Assembly: GCA_014529385.2 (NCBI GenBank)
Contig: CM043959.1
Span: 52,265,753 to 52,329,752 of the forward strand
Source of the DNA: Adiantum capillus-veneris
Taxonomy: Eukaryota > Streptophyta > Polypodiopsida > Polypodiales > Pteridaceae
Length of the DNA: 64,000 bases
Direction: 5' to 3'
In this document: in pieces, positions 44,559 through 58,399 of the stretch
Layout of the letters: each line of letters starts with the position of its first letter
How positions within the stretch are numbered: the first letter of the stretch is position 1
Notes under the pieces: model-generated
The model's input: the letters and a program-made list of their open reading frames with translations, nothing else
The model's database searches: none
Told to the model about the DNA's origin: nothing
Program-made: the position numbers and the translations under genes

Positions 44559-46380
44559 TGTACCTATGATTGAGATTACTAGTTAGCAATTACCCTTGCT
44601 CTGTTATGGACTTTTCCCTTTTGGTCCCAAGCCTTGACCGGTTGGCCCATTACCACTTAATCAATTCCACTTGTTCTCTTTTTATTTTCCCCGGACTTAA
44701 GTGGCCAATTTAAGTTGGAAAGTACTTTTAGAATGTTAGTAATTAATATTCATGACAACCAGATAGTGAAATTTCCATTTAAACATGAAAAATTTGTTTC
44801 CATAACAGACATGCATAATTGTAATGCTCCAAAATCTTGCAAATCAAGAAATTTTATGATGTCATCCATGCTAGATTCCATGTAGCTCCCTCCCTCAAAG
44901 TAGTCGCTAGCAGTACAACAATAGTTGTGATAGGTGTAGGATTCTCAAAATTGAACTGATGATGCATGTGTATGTTTGAATCCATAGTGCAATGCAATTC
45001 TAAGAGGACAAATATGAATGCATTATGAAACAATCAACTTGCAAAGCATTCTTGAATTTTTGATTAGCCGTGTAAATACAAATGACTTGCCAAAGACAAC
45101 ATAAGGCTAACATTGATGTCTGCTAAAGTACTTCAAATAAGCTTATTAGATAGCAATTAAAAGCCACATGAGAGTTGTACTAGCATTGATTTCCCATACT
45201 TGAGAGCATGGATGAGATTTGATGAAATTTTTTTCCAAAAAAAAACTATGAATACCCCCCTTGCCTTGATTACTTTCAAGCCGAGCCGTGGTGGCTTGAT
45301 TGGTTAGTGTTTGTCCTATGGATGACATCTCAAGAAGAAAGACTCAAATATGTCTTTGATTTTGAGTTCATGGCTATTACTATCCTTCAAAACTTTCATT
45401 TGCCTTGGTTACTATAGAATTTTTTGTTATTTCTCCCGGCAAGACCTATGAAGACAAGACATTGTCTTGGTCTTGTTCGAGCTCCAAGGATTTGAGGGTT
45501 CACTAATACTGCTATTGGTGGGTGGGAACACACCCTTGCCCACCCCCAAAATTCCAAAATTGAAGTGACCCAAGGCCCTCTAGTGATGGCAGCTTAGTGA
45601 AGGAGTGTGCAAGCAAGAAGAGAGAGAGATGAAACACCATGAAGAGCTAATAGTATGCACCATAGAAATGAAATGCAAACCTTAGGCATACTCTTGCCAA
45701 GAGAGAGAGGTAAAGCAATATTGGTGCACATTGGTGTTTGTTGGGTGTGTGTGTGTGTGTGTGTGTTTTGGGGATGCTCCACATGCAAGAGCCGCCTTCT
45801 TTGCCACAGGTTTCTCATCCATGGCTCACCCTTGCATGCATGCATGCAAAAAAGAATGGCCAATAAAACTAAAGCTTTGATACTAGTGAGAAACTTAGGG
45901 AATGCAAAAAAGAATGGCCAATAAAACTAAAGCTTTGATACTAGTGAGAAACTTAGGGACAAGGAATCGTGTCCTCCTCGGGCAGACATCCCTGCCTATT
46001 CTTATAGACAAGCCCCCATGATGGTTCCCTGTTGGTCTATGTGTGACTCTTGGTCTTACAAATTTTTTGACCAAGGAAGTAATGTCTCCAAATCTTGAGA
46101 GCAACGGTATTATTGTATGCAATTCCAAGTCATGAGTGGCATAGTTAACCTTATGTATCTCAAGCTTTTGACAAGTTAAGCTACATGTATTCCATCTTGC
46201 ATCAAAATACCTCCTAACAAGAGATTACCACCATCTATCACTACTCAAACTCTTAGGTGGCATCCAAAAACTTAAGAATAGGGCTTGAGATTATTCACAC
46301 CTTGAGTTGCTTAAACCAGACTTTATGCTCATCTTGCCAATAGATTTTGGTATTTTTCTTCAATAGACTATTCACTGATG
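44559..46380. other. Non-coding spacer between M2 and element A
   Basis: No gene recognised. It holds a GT microsatellite (45745-45766) and a 58-bp tandem duplication (45844-45959). Short open frames here show no family features. Confidence 0.5.
45844..45959. repeat. 58-bp perfect tandem duplication
   Basis: Two adjacent identical copies (45844-45901 and 45902-45959), beginning ATGCAAAAAAGAATGG and ending ACTTAGGGA. A recent slippage or repair event. Confidence 0.9.
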
Positions 46381-47303
46381 TGTGTTAGTAGCAAGTTAAC
46401 ACGGATACCATTTTTCGGAGCTCTTATTGTAAAAACACATTATTTTTTATAAATCGGAAATATTGTAACCCCTATTTTTTGGATAAACCTTGTAATTGAT
46501 GAGCTGGGGTTACAAGCTTCCAGATTGTATCAATCTGTCATTACCTATCTTTAGTTAGAGCTCCCATATTATTAGTTTTGACCACCAAAAACCTTGGCTA
46601 AGGTATAAAAGCCAACTTTTGTAAGTTACTATCAAGTTTTGGATAATGAAATACACGGTGTGAGCTAATGGCGCCTCACTTCTCTCCTTCTCATGCTTCC
46701 TACTCCCTCCCCGGTTGTCACATTGCAATCATGTTTGTTGCATTGCAACCATAGGTAAGAGCTCTACGCATTGACGTAAACACTTCATGGTATTTCGTAG
46801 CTTTTGGCGTCACCGACCCGCGGCCTAATTTCATCATAAGTAGGAATTTACACTTCAAAATCAAAAACTAAGCATAGGTGGGGTATTGGGGCATCATTGC
46901 TAAGCATTTAGGTGCATTTGAGTCAAAAACAACTAGGTCAAAAAATCCACTGCTGTTAATAATCATTATTTTTTCACTTGACCTAAAGTGGATTTGAGAC
47001 CATAAGCATGTGTGCTTAGGTCTTATACACATGTCCTAGAAGTTTTGTTACGTTTGGATGTCATTTGATGTTGTAACGGATGTGATTTTGTTTGTCGATA
47101 AGCGATTGGCTTTTGGTGATTTCAGTCACTTGAGTGTAGCTTGATTTAGATGCGAGTTGTTTGTTGTTTTCCGAGATATTGACAACCTCTTATAGCCTCT
47201 ATGCACTAGTTGAGTCAGCTTCGTCCATGGATTGACAATTTAATCGTGGTTCTCGCTAAATCTTCAATAAGATAGGAGTGAGGTTAGACACCCGCGTCCC
47301 ACA
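46381..47303 (+). repeat. Element A 5' LTR
   Basis: The right end is fixed by the primer site: ...GCGTCCCACA then TTTGACGCC. The left end at TGTGTTAG is the best TG start giving TGTG/CACA ends, but the partner LTR is not visible, so it is approximate. It contains a TATA-like AGGTATAAAAGCC at about 46601. Confidence 0.6.
46604..46610 (+). promoter_or_regulatory. TATA box of element A LTR
   Basis: TATAAAA in the context AGGTATAAAAGCCAAC, about 700 bp before the primer site; transcription would start about 30 bp downstream. Confidence 0.5.
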
Positions 47304-47328
47304 TTTGACGCCATTGCCGGGGATCGAA
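47304..47328 (+). promoter_or_regulatory. Primer binding site of element A (tRNA-Asp type)
   Basis: TTTGACGCCATTGCCGGGG followed by ATCGAA, close to TGGCGCCGTTGCCGGGGATCGAA, complementary to tRNA-Asp. Confidence 0.88.
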
Positions 47329-47734
47329 GAGACCTAAACTAGGGAAAAACATGAGAGTTTTGTGAAGTTATCCTTTAGCTTCCTCTAGGATCTCCTAGAG
47401 TAAAAACTTTCTTTTAAAAACCGCATAGCTTAAGATTGTCGTCTTTTGCTGTGTAGAGGTAGCTTGTAAGTAAAATCGTACTTGTCGAGTGCCTTTAGGA
47501 TTGTAGGATTGTAGAGATAAATTAGGATTTTGATAATGATTGATAGAAAAAACAAGTCTTAAGATCAATGCTCAGAAAATCATAAAAAACAAAAAAACAA
47601 GTGTTTGTGGACACTTTTCCACAACCCCATTGCATGAGAACGTAGGAGTAGGGTAAGTAGGATTTGAGGTGAATTTCATAACATTGCTCTCTCTAAAAAT
47701 ATCATTGTGAGTTGTATTTGAAGTTGCAGAATTT

Positions 47735-48880
47735 CAGGTCTACAGCTTAAAAATAGCACGAAAAGACTCCAAACCACTCAATCCGATTGGAGTAAGCTTA
47801 AAAGTTGTATGAACCAATGGGTAAACTCAAGGACACTTTGAGGTAAAAATTTCAAGAGTTTGCAAAAACTCAGTTAAGTTTACTTTTTATTGACATTTTA
47901 GGACAAATTAAGTTTTGACTTGATTCGTAGCCTTAAATAACTCATGAAAAGACTATCCATGAAAAAAGTGTGATAAATGGTTCATTTCAAGCTTGGAGTA
48001 AATAATCGCGATTATTTACTTTTAGCTCAAATTTGACCAAGGTTGATACCAGTGACTCATTGCATGTGTACAAACAACTTTTGTAAAGGCACATTGGATT
48101 TGGATCACCAAACTGGCAAAAAATGGGTAAAAACTAAAGTTTGTACTGACTTTCGAGAACTTGAGTGTAAATTGAAAAAAAAAAGTCCAAACTTGATGAA
48201 AATTGATTCATAGGCTTATATTGATGTGATAGACATATGTACATGCTCAATTGACCAAAAAGATGCAAAAATTTGCCAGAAGTAAACAATCGCGATTATT
48301 TACTGTCCCATTTTTCAACTTTTTTGACCAAGTTAGCATACAACTAGTTTTACCATGTTGTAACCACAAACCAAATTTGGTAAGAATTGGATCATTGGAT
48401 TGAAAATTGTGACCAAATTTGCAAATTCAGTCTACGGACAGAAAACTGATTGACCATTTGTCCAAAAATTGTCCAAAGTTGATGAAACTTGGCTAGAGAC
48501 CTTAAGTTGAGGTGCTTAACAGATTTGTGTCAAGGTTGGGACAAAAACTTGCAAAAAATTAGCTAGAGTAAATAATTGCAATTATTTACATCTGCTTCAA
48601 AAAGTAACAATTTTGTATATTTTGAGCATACCACATGGTCAAGCATATCAAGTAGACCATACAAATCAATTTTGGTGAAATTTGGATCACAAAAGTGAGA
48701 CTGAAGCCAGATTATTGAAATCAGAGTCTACGTACATGAAACAGTTGGTAAACTTGAACAGATTTTGTCCAAACTTGTTGAAGCTTGTCCAAAGACCTTA
48801 ACATGTTGGATACTTGGCAAACCAAGCCAAAAAGTGTAAAAAGATAACAAAAGTAAATAATCGTGATTATTTACTACTGC
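47735..48880 (+). repeat. Leader repeats of element A: about 285-bp units with a 22-bp palindrome
   Basis: Palindromes made of GTAAATAATCG plus its reverse complement, or near forms, lie at 47998-48019, 48282-48303, 48568-48589 and 48853-48874, with steps of 284, 286 and 285 bp. The 47998 and 48568 copies are perfect inversions. Between them the units share phrases such as TTGGATCA and GTCCAAACTTGATGAAA. Other parts are strongly diverged, so the palindrome is the best-kept part. Confidence 0.85.
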
Positions 48881-49239
48881 TACAAAGGACCATTTTTTAC
48901 TTTTAAACTTGTACAGTGGTAGACCAACATAATACAAGGCCACCGGGAAATTTTGGGTTCAATCGTATCCAAGTTGGTACATGTTCACTCAGTTTTTAAG
49001 TTGCAGATTAGTCCTTTGATTTTTGTCAAAGTCGAGTTTGAAAATTTCAATTATTGACTCAGTTAGCTCGATTTGTAGTGAAACACATAGACCAATCACA
49101 ATAGCTAGCAAAAACTATACAGTCCTTGTGAAAGAATAGCTAACTTGATCAAAATTGATACAAGAATCAGGTTGCAAACGAGGAATTGGCAGCTTGACAG
49201 AAGTTGCTATCAAGTCAAGCGAAATAAATTGACCACAAG

Positions 49240-51750
49240 TCAATCCGATGGCAAGTACTCTATCCAGGGCTTCACAAGTCTTTATGAACCTTAGATCTAG
49301 TCGTGTGCTAGGAAATCAAGGCATATTTGGAGAAACCTCCAGTAGAGTATCCACCGAAGAAAGTGTGAATCAAGGCAATTCTTTGCACACTATCCTTGAA
49401 GAAGTCTCAGATACTTTTTCTGAAAAAAATATCCAAAATGTCTTCTTATTCGACTCACTCTGAAACCGGAACGACAATGCGCTCTAAGCATATACTCTCT
49501 TTTTATAATACTAATCGCCATGGAGCTTAGGTTTACCTGGATCCTAATGAAGAGTACGCTATTCGCATTTATGACCATAGCATTGAGTTCACAGAGGAGA
49601 TCAGGGAAAACAAACAAGGAAAAACGTACATAGATAGAAACGGAATTCAGTATTTACAAGTCAAAAACGGACGTGATAGATAAATGGGGGCTAGAAGTAA
49701 ATACCATAATTCCAGATATGGACGCAAAAGAAGGACCACCAACTTTAGAATTTGAGGGATACGATCAAGTTGATTTGAAGGCTTTGAAACGGCTTAGTAC
49801 AGATAATCCTAGGATTCGAGTCTATTGTTGAGAGGATAGAAATGTAAAAGATCTTCTATGGACTTCACATGCCAAATCAGGAAAGCTACGCCCATGAAGA
49901 TCATCTATATCTTCAAGATCAAGGAAAAGGGATCAGCAGGTCTACCAACCTACCTGTTTAGGATTGTTATAACAACAGCTTTGTTATGATGACTCCTGAG
50001 GAGGTGGAACAAACCAAATATCAAGGATATTCGATAAGGGATTGGATATTGGGCCAAGAACGAGAAACCATTTCAAGAGATGAACACCGTGAGAGATCTT
50101 CTGAGAGTAATGTTAAGAACCCAAAAACCACTTCATCACAAAGAAACCCGGGTGACACTAAGGCCAATTCAGGTCTACACGAGTCACTATTTCCAAGAGA
50201 CTGGTTTGAAGGACTCAGAACAGGACCAATTGCCAGGAGACACAGGGAGTTGAACCAAATAGACATGTCAGACCGGCTGATTTTCAAAAATGGGTCAAAA
50301 AATATAGCGGATCAGGGGATCCATATGACCACTTAACAAGCTTTAAGCAAGTGCTAAGAGCAAAACGCATATTTGATTTCCATACTCAATTCGAGGGGTT
50401 TGGAATGACATTAGAAGGAAAAGCATTAACATGGTTCCAAAACATTCCACCAAGGTCAATCATAGACTTGAACACATTAGCTCAAGGATTTGTAGCTGCT
50501 TGTTCCAAAACGGGGATCAACACAATACGGTAGCTCCAATCTATGGCTTTAAACAAAAACAAGGTGAGTCTGCTAGGGATTGTGCAACTTGAATGAAACA
50601 ATACATTGCCAGATGCCCAGAGCTAGAGATACCTGCAGAAGAACAACTAGTATCATTCTTTATAGAGGGACTGCTAAACAAAGAACTTCATGCTATACTG
50701 TATACCAGGAAGTATACAACCCTAGAAGAGTGTGCGTTAGATGCTATTGACTTAGGTGACAATTGTGATATTTTCAACGAAAAAGATGTCCCTAAGGATA
50801 ACCAAAGTGAGAAAATAGCATCCACTAAACCAACACAAGTGGCAATGGTTGTTGCAGCATCACTTTCAGCCATAGAAGACATGCTCAAAAGGATGAATGA
50901 CATGATGAATAACATGCAAAAAGAACCTATGAGGGGATCAGGTCAAGGGATACCTCAATAAGGACAATCAATTAGACCACCAAAATGGTGTGCAATCGAG
51001 GGTAAATGGACCAATCATGAGACCAATGAGTGCTACTACCGACCAAAGTATGATGGAAATGTTGAGTGCGTGCCCATGATGAGGCCACAAGGACAACCCA
51101 TGTATAGATACCAGCCTAACATGGCAACAGCTCAAAGACCACCGATGGGTATGGAAAGACCTCAACCCATGTTGGGTCAAAAACCTCCATATCTAGGACA
51201 TAATGTAGTGCCTAGAAAGTACATGCATTCAGAAGGAGTCATAGATGGACAAGTACTAGTACCTGCTACACCCTATGCTGAGCCTAGTCCATCTACCGTA
51301 ATGGTAAAAGGAGATTGGTATAATTCACATCCACCACCAATGGAAGAACCTGTGACTTATACTCCACTAGATCTTGCACCAATGTATTATGTAGCTAATC
51401 AAGGTGTTAGACCTCCTATGGTAAGACCCATGATTAAGTCAAGAATAGAAAACTGTCATAATTGTGGTGCAGATGATCATTGGAAAAATGAATGCCCAGA
51501 GCCTGACAAGAACCTCAAGCCAGGTGAAGCTTATTGCATACAATGTTGCAAAAGAGGAGGACACTTCCCGGAAGATTGTCCTAAAAATCCTTTAAACAAG
51601 GTTAAAATAGTAGTAAACGTAGTCCAAGTGATACCTAGTAGCTCATCTGAGAATGAACCGATTGTTCCAATCAAGATAATCACTAGAGATTGGGCTAAGA
51701 AAAAGAAACATAACTCCTCTGATGATGAGATGAGAAAACAAAAACAATGA
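49240..51750 (+). mobile_element. Element A gag region
   Basis: Capsid-type wording (FEGFGMTLEGKALTWFQNIP, about 50390-50450; ELEIPAEEQLVSFFIEGLLN, about 50620-50680) is followed by a Pro/Met-rich stretch and two zinc knuckles (CHNCGADDHWKNEC, about 51450-51500; CIQCCKRGGHFPEDC, about 51535-51580). The order matches Ty3 gag. Fossil with several breaks. Confidence 0.75.
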
Positions 51751-52599
51751 GTTGAAATCGAGGAGAAAGAAAAACAACAAATAAAATTTTTGCACCTATT
51801 AATGCAGCCTTGGAAGCCTACCAAGCAGGACTTAAAGCAGGCCAAAACATAAAAAACAAATGGAAAAACTATCCTTCTCTAGACATGGAAGCAGCTAATC
51901 TTGAAGCTTATCAAAATTTGGTAAGAATCATGCAAGAGATGCTGAAAATACAAAAACCCAAGCTCGAAACTATGCCAAAACCTGAGGAGCTTGTGGTAAA
52001 AGACAATCAAAAAATTCTGAAGTGGTGGTAGAACCTTACTTTGAACCAAAAGAGCTAGAACTTATAGTGCCAGACAACGAGATGCCTTAAACGAAAGTCC
52101 ATTTGTAGAGGAAGGCTGTCCAGGACACTTATGGGAAAAAGTTAGAGAGATCAATGATGGGAGCCTAACTCTAAAGTCAGCTCCTAAAGAGGAATTTTGG
52201 TTAGACAACCTACCTCCTGATATGGACATGGATGTACAATCCTTGTATGGGGATTGTGGATCTAAATCTTCAGGAATGTCTAAACCATTGACCTTGAAAA
52301 CATTACCCTCTTACTTAGGAGAGATAACAAAGATGAATCCATAGTGTGCAAGACCACTCAGGTAAAAAGAGCGGAACAGAACCTTGAAGTAGACAACATT
52401 CATCCAATCATGTCTACACCCATCCAATGCACTCTTACTTTGAGAGACCTGATAAAGATCAAACCATATTTATGGAATGATCTACAGAAAATCCTCAAGG
52501 TGGGGATAACAGTTCTCATTGCAAAAACTTTAGAAAAATTGAAACACAAAATGGATAACAAAGAGATTTGATATGTTCCGAAGAACAAAGTCGAAGAAT

Positions 52600-55500
52600 A
52601 TTACGAAGGGGAAGAAGGAAACGCCACCCTTCCAATGAAATATAATGACATAGAAACCATAGCAATACTGGATAGTGGGGCAGGCATAGCTATAGCCACA
52701 AAAGCAGTATGGGAATCTTGGGGACAACCAGCCATTAGAAAAACTCGAATGAAATTGCAATTGGCTGATGGACACATTGAAAGACCCTTAGAACTACTTT
52801 AAAAAGTGATAGTTAATTCCTGTGGGATTGAATATCAACACACTTAGTAAACTTTGGGAAGAAACTCAACAACAAAATTATATTGGGAAGACCTTTGAAG
52901 CGACAGGTACAGCTTATCCAAGATTAGGGAAACAATTATCTGTACTTGAAGCAAGCGGGATCTATAACAAGGGTTAATCTAAAAGATCACACTTATAGAG
53001 ATGTCATAAAAATGTCCATACAAGAGTTTGATTTAGTCTCTTCGGCTGAAACTAAGCTTCCATCGTGCCTTAACAAAGACACTCCTATTTGGATGTGTGG
53101 AGCTTCAAAAAATGGGAGCTTAAAACGGGAAGAATGTATCTTCGGAAGGGATTGCACAGACAAAGCCTATGTACCTGAACCCTTTCCAAAGAATTTGTTT
53201 GAGCCATTTGAGTGGACTCAAATCTTAGCAACAATGGATGTATACATCTATGCCTACTCAATTTTGCAATGAGGATGGCTATGACATAATTCCCATCCAA
53301 ATGATTTCAACCCTTTGCATTGAAGATGAAAATGAGGAACCCAAGGACTTGATAAAAGCTCAACAAGTCTTTTCATACCTCTACTACGATGCAACAAATG
53401 AGCTTGAAGAACACTCAGCTACCTCAGATGATTCGGGGTCAAAAAAAGAACATGTGAGAGCTAGGCTACTCGTGAAAGGAGGGAAGAAAAAGTTTTTTGA
53501 CTTTCCTAACCAAAATTCAAGAAGACAGAAATGGTATAGACGAAAAAGAGACACCACTAAATGTGAAAGCTAAACCTATGCCATCATTCTCTAGTAGAAC
53601 ATAGTTCCGGATGTAGATAGATGCACATAATTGTGTCAAGGATAAAATCACTGGAAGATATCCTTCAAATGAAAATCCAGAAATGTCAAAAAAATCAAGA
53701 AAAACAAGGATACTCAGGCAAAGCCAAAGAAACAGTACAAGGAGCCAACCATGACACGAGTTGAGCGGAAAAAGAAATATCGAGAGTTGAAAAAAGCTCT
53801 AAAGGAGATATATACGACCAAAATGGAAACCACAGAAGAGGATGGTAAAGAAGTAATGAGTGTTCCATTCCATTACAAAAAATATACTCTCCAAGATCGA
53901 AAATTCATAGTCGAACAACCTGTTAGAGAACTACAAAAACAGGGCGAGTCCTACAAAGGGCCTGAAAATGTGAAAAAGATAGATTTGACTGAACCACGAG
54001 AAGAGTGTAGGCCCGCCTACATTGCAAATGACCTAACATAAGAAGAAGAAGAGCTTTTACTAAGCCTACTAAAAGAATACCGAGATATCTTCGCTTGGTC
54101 TTACAAAGATCTCAAGGGTGTTGATCCAAAAGTCTGTCAACATATCATACCCATGAGAGTTAACGCTAAACCAAGTAGACAAAGGCCATACACATACAAT
54201 GAAACATTTTCTAGAAAGATCAAAGAAGAGATTGAAAAACTAAAGGAAGCCAAATTCATTTATGAAATTGAACACACAGATTAGGTGTCTCCAATTGTGG
54301 TAGTACCCAAGAAGAATGGAAAGTTACGAGTGTGTGTCAACCTCAAGAAAGTGAATGCAGCTACCAATAGAGACAACTTTCCTCTTTCAATCACTGAGCA
54401 TGTTTTAGAATGAGTTGCAGGAAAAGAAGCTTACAGCTTTTTACATGCCTTTTTGGGATACAATCAACTTTTGGTTGACCCAAAAGATCAACATAAAACT
54501 GCTTTTGCAACGAAATGGGTATTTTTGCCTATCGGGTTATGCCTTTTGGGTTAACTAATGCTCCTGCCACATTTCAAAGATTGATGAGTCATGCTTTTAC
54601 AGAATATCTTAGGAAATTCTTTGAAGTATATATGGATGATATATGCGTACATTCATCAACCCGGGCTGATCATTTTGAACACCTCAAAAAGGTATTCAAA
54701 AAATGTAGACTCTATAGGATTTGCTTAAAGCCTAAAAAATGCACGTTCATGGGTAGACAAGGAAAAATTCTTGGACATATAGTGTCTAAAAATGGCATAG
54801 CTACTAATATGGATAAAATTAATGTTATTGCTGATTTTCCTAGATCAACAACAGTCAAGGGGGTTCAAGCTTTCATGGGACATTGTGGATATTACAGGCG
54901 GTTCATTTACATGTACCCTATAATTGTAAAACCCATGTATAGCTTGATTACACACTTTGAATGGACTGATGAGTGTGAAGAATCCTTCATGAAGCCTAAG
55001 CAAGCTCTCACCTCAGCTCCAATATTGAAAGCACCAAATTGGAATAAGATATTCCACATACATGTAGATGCTTCCAATTTTGCCATAGGGTGTACTCAAC
55101 CAGGATATGGAAAAATCGATTTTCCTATTTCTTATGCTAGCGGACAGCTGAACATGGAAGAAATGAATTATACAACCACAAAAAGGAAAGGATTAGCAAT
55201 GATCTATGCCGTAAAAAAGTATAGACATTACCTACTAGCAAACAAATTTGTGTTCTTTGTGGACCACCAAGCCTTATTGTACTTGGTCAACAAGCCATGC
55301 AACACAGGAAGAATAGTGAGATGGTTCATCATTCTTCTGGAATTTGATTTCACTGTAGTTGTAAAAAAGAACACCACTCATCAAAGAGCAGATCATTTGT
55401 CTAGGATTATTTCAGGAGAACCACCTAAAGGAGTAGAAAATGATCTACCAGATGCATATCTGTTCTCTGTGGAAATGATACCTCGATGGTTGGAAAATAT
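52600..55500 (+). mobile_element. Element A protease, reverse transcriptase and RNase H region
   Basis: A protease-like LDSGAGIAIATKAVWESWG (about 52660-52720) is followed by reverse transcriptase with a palm stretch (FAYRVMPFGLTNAPATFQRL, about 54520-54580; YMDD near 54628) and the tether and RNase H (HCGYYRRFI; HVDASNFAIGC, about 55060; YLVNKP; RADHLSRI, about 55388). The order protease, RT, RNase H then integrase is Ty3-type. Several breaks. Confidence 0.85.
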
Positions 55501-56581
55501 GGTATCATTGATGACCATAGCTCAAGTGGATTTGCAAATACCACTTCCTATTACAATCAGATTAATTGAGCAATTGGCTATATATCAACTACTAGCTAGT
55601 AGGCTATACAAGAGAAACGGAGACAGAATATTGCTCTTATGCATTAAACTTGAAGAGAAAACCCAATACCTACGTCAAGCACATATTACCATAGTAGGAC
55701 TTCACTTTGCAGAAGACCGAAATTGCAAAGGATCTTGAGACTTGGAGTATTTTGGCCAACTATAAGGAGTGATGTTCGCTCTTTTGTAAAGGATTGTCCT
55801 CAATGTCAAAAAGACACCCATACCTCATGTAACATTGTTTCAAATGTCACATGTTCCTAAGTGGAGTAACTATTTAGTCACTTACTTATCGAGCCGAACA
55901 TTTCCTGAGGATATGAGTAAACGCCGTCAAGAGCAATTAAAACTGAAGCAAGAGACTATGCTCTTATTGGAAACCAATTGTATCGGAGAGGTAAAGATTA
56001 ACATTTGCGTCTTTGTGCAAATGAATACAAATATATTCCAATTATAGAATAAGCACATGTTGGATTAGCTAGAGGTCACTTTTCTAGTGAGATCACCGCA
56101 AGAGCAATCTTAATGGTAGGCATATGGTGGCCAACAATTTTTGCAAATGCCAAAGAATAGATACATCCACCTGCTTATAGAACCCAAACTCGATATATTA
56201 TTGTAGCTATGACTATTTGACTAAGTGGGCCGAGGCTAAAGCAACTCAAAAAAATGATGCCAAAACCACTACCTCATTTTCGTATGAGTATGTATTCACA
56301 AGGTATGGACTATCATAGAAATTGTTAGTGATAGGGGAACTCATTTTCTCAATGAGGTAATCGAGTATTTTCTTAATGAATTTATGGTCATCCATAACAA
56401 ATCAGCTCCCTATTACCCACAAGTAAACGGACAAGCTGAGCATACCAATAAAATTCTTAGGTCGGTATTGACTAAAGTAGTTAGTTCAAGAAGGACAATT
56501 TGGGAAATGAATCTCCATGCAGCTCTATGGGCTTATCGAGTTCTATTCAAAACAACTTTAAATGCTACACCCTTTAACCTT

Positions 56582-56586
56582 GTTTA
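56582..56586. repeat. Target-site duplication of element N, left
   Basis: GTTTA, repeated at 59787-59791. Confidence 0.9.
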
Positions 56587-56906
56587 TGTTGGGAATTGGA
56601 TCGTGCTAGCTATGGTGGATGAAAGAGAAACATAGCGTCATTTGTGAGTGTGTGTGTAAGCAAGGTTATCACTCAAGTGAATTAGGTTTCAAGATAGAAT
56701 TAGCTTGGACTCATAAACACAATCTTGAGTATTGACTTAGCTTAGCACAAGCTCACCATAGACAAGCATATAGTACAAAATAGAGTTGTGTTTATTCATT
56801 CATGAAATGAGCTTTAAGTAGCTCTACAGCCTTGCTCCACAATATGTGGGATAAATCCACTCTCCTCTTCTTGACTCACACTTTAGGACAAAGCTCACAC
56901 TTTACA
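56587..56906 (-). repeat. Element N LTR (3' in element orientation)
   Basis: Starts TGTTGGGAATTGG and ends CACACTTTACA on the plus strand. It has a short extra repeat of the ACAAAGCTCACACTTTA kind at its end compared with the partner. Confidence 0.9.
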
Positions 56907-57129
56907 ATCCTCCGCTTGAGGTTTGGACTATGACAAGGTACTGAAGATGCATGATCCACACAGGATGGTAATATCCACATAGGCTAACAAAATCCACATA
57001 GGATGGTGATATCCACACAAGATGATAAAATCCACACAGGAAAAATCCACAAAGGATGGTGATATCCACACAGGATGATAAAATCCACACGGGAAAAAGT
57101 CCTCCCCTACAAGTAGAGAGGCTGCATCT

Positions 57130-58059
57130 TCAAAATGGATCTTCATAAAGGACAATGTTGCTCTCTCCTTTGTCCTCTTCGTCTTCTACTATGTGAGCTG
57201 ATATTCTGTCAGGTCTCTTCCCTTCATGACTTCTGTTGCTGCTTCTATTGTTGCTGCTTTCTCCACTGCTACTACCTCCATTTGAGTAGCACCGAGAAGG
57301 AGGGTGTCCCTTCTTACCACATCTGTTGCAAGGTTTGTTTGTGTAGCAGTCTTTTGCTACGTGTCCCATTCTTCCACATTCATAACATTTTCTTTCATTT
57401 GTCGATGTCGATGGCGAATATCTTCCCCTTGAAGATGTTGCGATAAAAACTCCTCCTGATGAGGTGAGTGAACCTTTTTGCTTTCTTTCTTCTGCTTGGA
57501 CTAAGTTGATGACATCTTGGAATGGTGGCTCTGGTTCTTTTTCTTCAAGAATTGTGACTAAGTGGTCATAAGAAGGTGGAAGTGCACTTAATAGTATGGC
57601 CACTTTGTCGTCTTCGGGTACTTCGACCTGGATATAAGTGAGCTGTGTGACAATGCTCTTAATCCTATTTACTAGGCTAGCAATGTCCTCCCCTTCAATC
57701 ATAGTAATTTTGTAAAGCTGTCTTTTAAGACTAACTTTACTTCTTTTGGCCCTGGCTCCAAAATTACTTTCTAGGACATGCCAGGCATCATGTGCATGCT
57801 TACATTCATCTATGAAATGCACGTAGTTGTCATGCAAGGAGGTGATGATGATTCCCAATGCTTGTTTGTCTTTGGCCAAATTCTGTGCACTTGCTATGAG
57901 TGTAGATGCCCTCGTCTGCACTCCATCGGGTTCGGTTTGTTGCTCTAAGGCAGTGCTAATGATAGACCACAAACATTTTTTCATAAGGTAACCTCTTAAC
58001 TTTGTTTTCCAGGTGTGAAACCCTTCCCCGTTGAATTTCTCTATTCCCTTGTCCCCCAT
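57130..58059 (-). CDS. Element N gag (UBN2/Copia-type, two zinc knuckles)
   Basis: 309 codons from ATG 58059 to a stop at 57130. The N-terminal capsid-type domain starts MGDKGIEKFNGEGFHTWKT and includes DAWHVLESNFGARAKRSKVS (residues 91-110) and LLSALPPSYDHLVTIL (156-171), typical of Copia/UBN2 gag. Two CCHC knuckles follow: CYECGRMGHVAKDC (225-238) and CNRCGKKGHPPSRC (244-257), then a Ser/Asn-rich tail with an acidic end (VEDEEDKGES). It would package RNA in cytoplasmic particles; protease, reverse transcriptase and integrase would have to come from another element. Confidence 0.88.
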   Translation of the reverse strand: MGDKGIEKFNGEGFHTWKTKLRGYLMKKCLWSIISTALEQQTEPDGVQTRASTLIASAQNLAKDKQALGIIITSLHDNYVHFIDECKHAHDAWHVLESNFGARAKRSKVSLKRQLYKITMIEGEDIASLVNRIKSIVTQLTYIQVEVPEDDKVAILLSALPPSYDHLVTILEEKEPEPPFQDVINLVQAEERKQKGSLTSSGGVFIATSSRGRYSPSTSTNERKCYECGRMGHVAKDCYTNKPCNRCGKKGHPPSRCYSNGGSSSGESSNNRSSNRSHEGKRPDRISAHIVEDEEDKGESNIVLYEDPF

Positions 58060-58399
58060 TTGTGCTAATAGAGGGGTCTTAGCTTAGGAGACTCTCCTAG
58101 CCAGTGTCTACCTCTTTACACGGTGCACAAATAAAGAAAGACGATATTTATTTGCAAGTTATTGTGCTTGGCTACAGGATTTGGAAAATTTTTAATGAGA
58201 AAGAGAGTAAGTTCTATTTCTTTGTGAAGCTCCTCTTCACAGAGTGAAGTCACTCTTCACAAAGAAATGTCTTCTTTGATTGCTTGGATATCTAGCCAAG
58301 CTAATGTGGAGTGATTCCCATTTGAGTTCTTAGTGCTAGATCTATGGCCGCCTTTGAAGTCCGGTGTAGAGGCTTTGAAAATTTTTGAGGTTTGAGGGG

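Noticed and set aside
47998-48874. CRISPR-like spaced repeats
   Set aside because: Only the palindrome recurs, at about 285 bp, with related sequence between copies. CRISPR spacers are about 30-40 bp and unrelated, and this is eukaryotic DNA.
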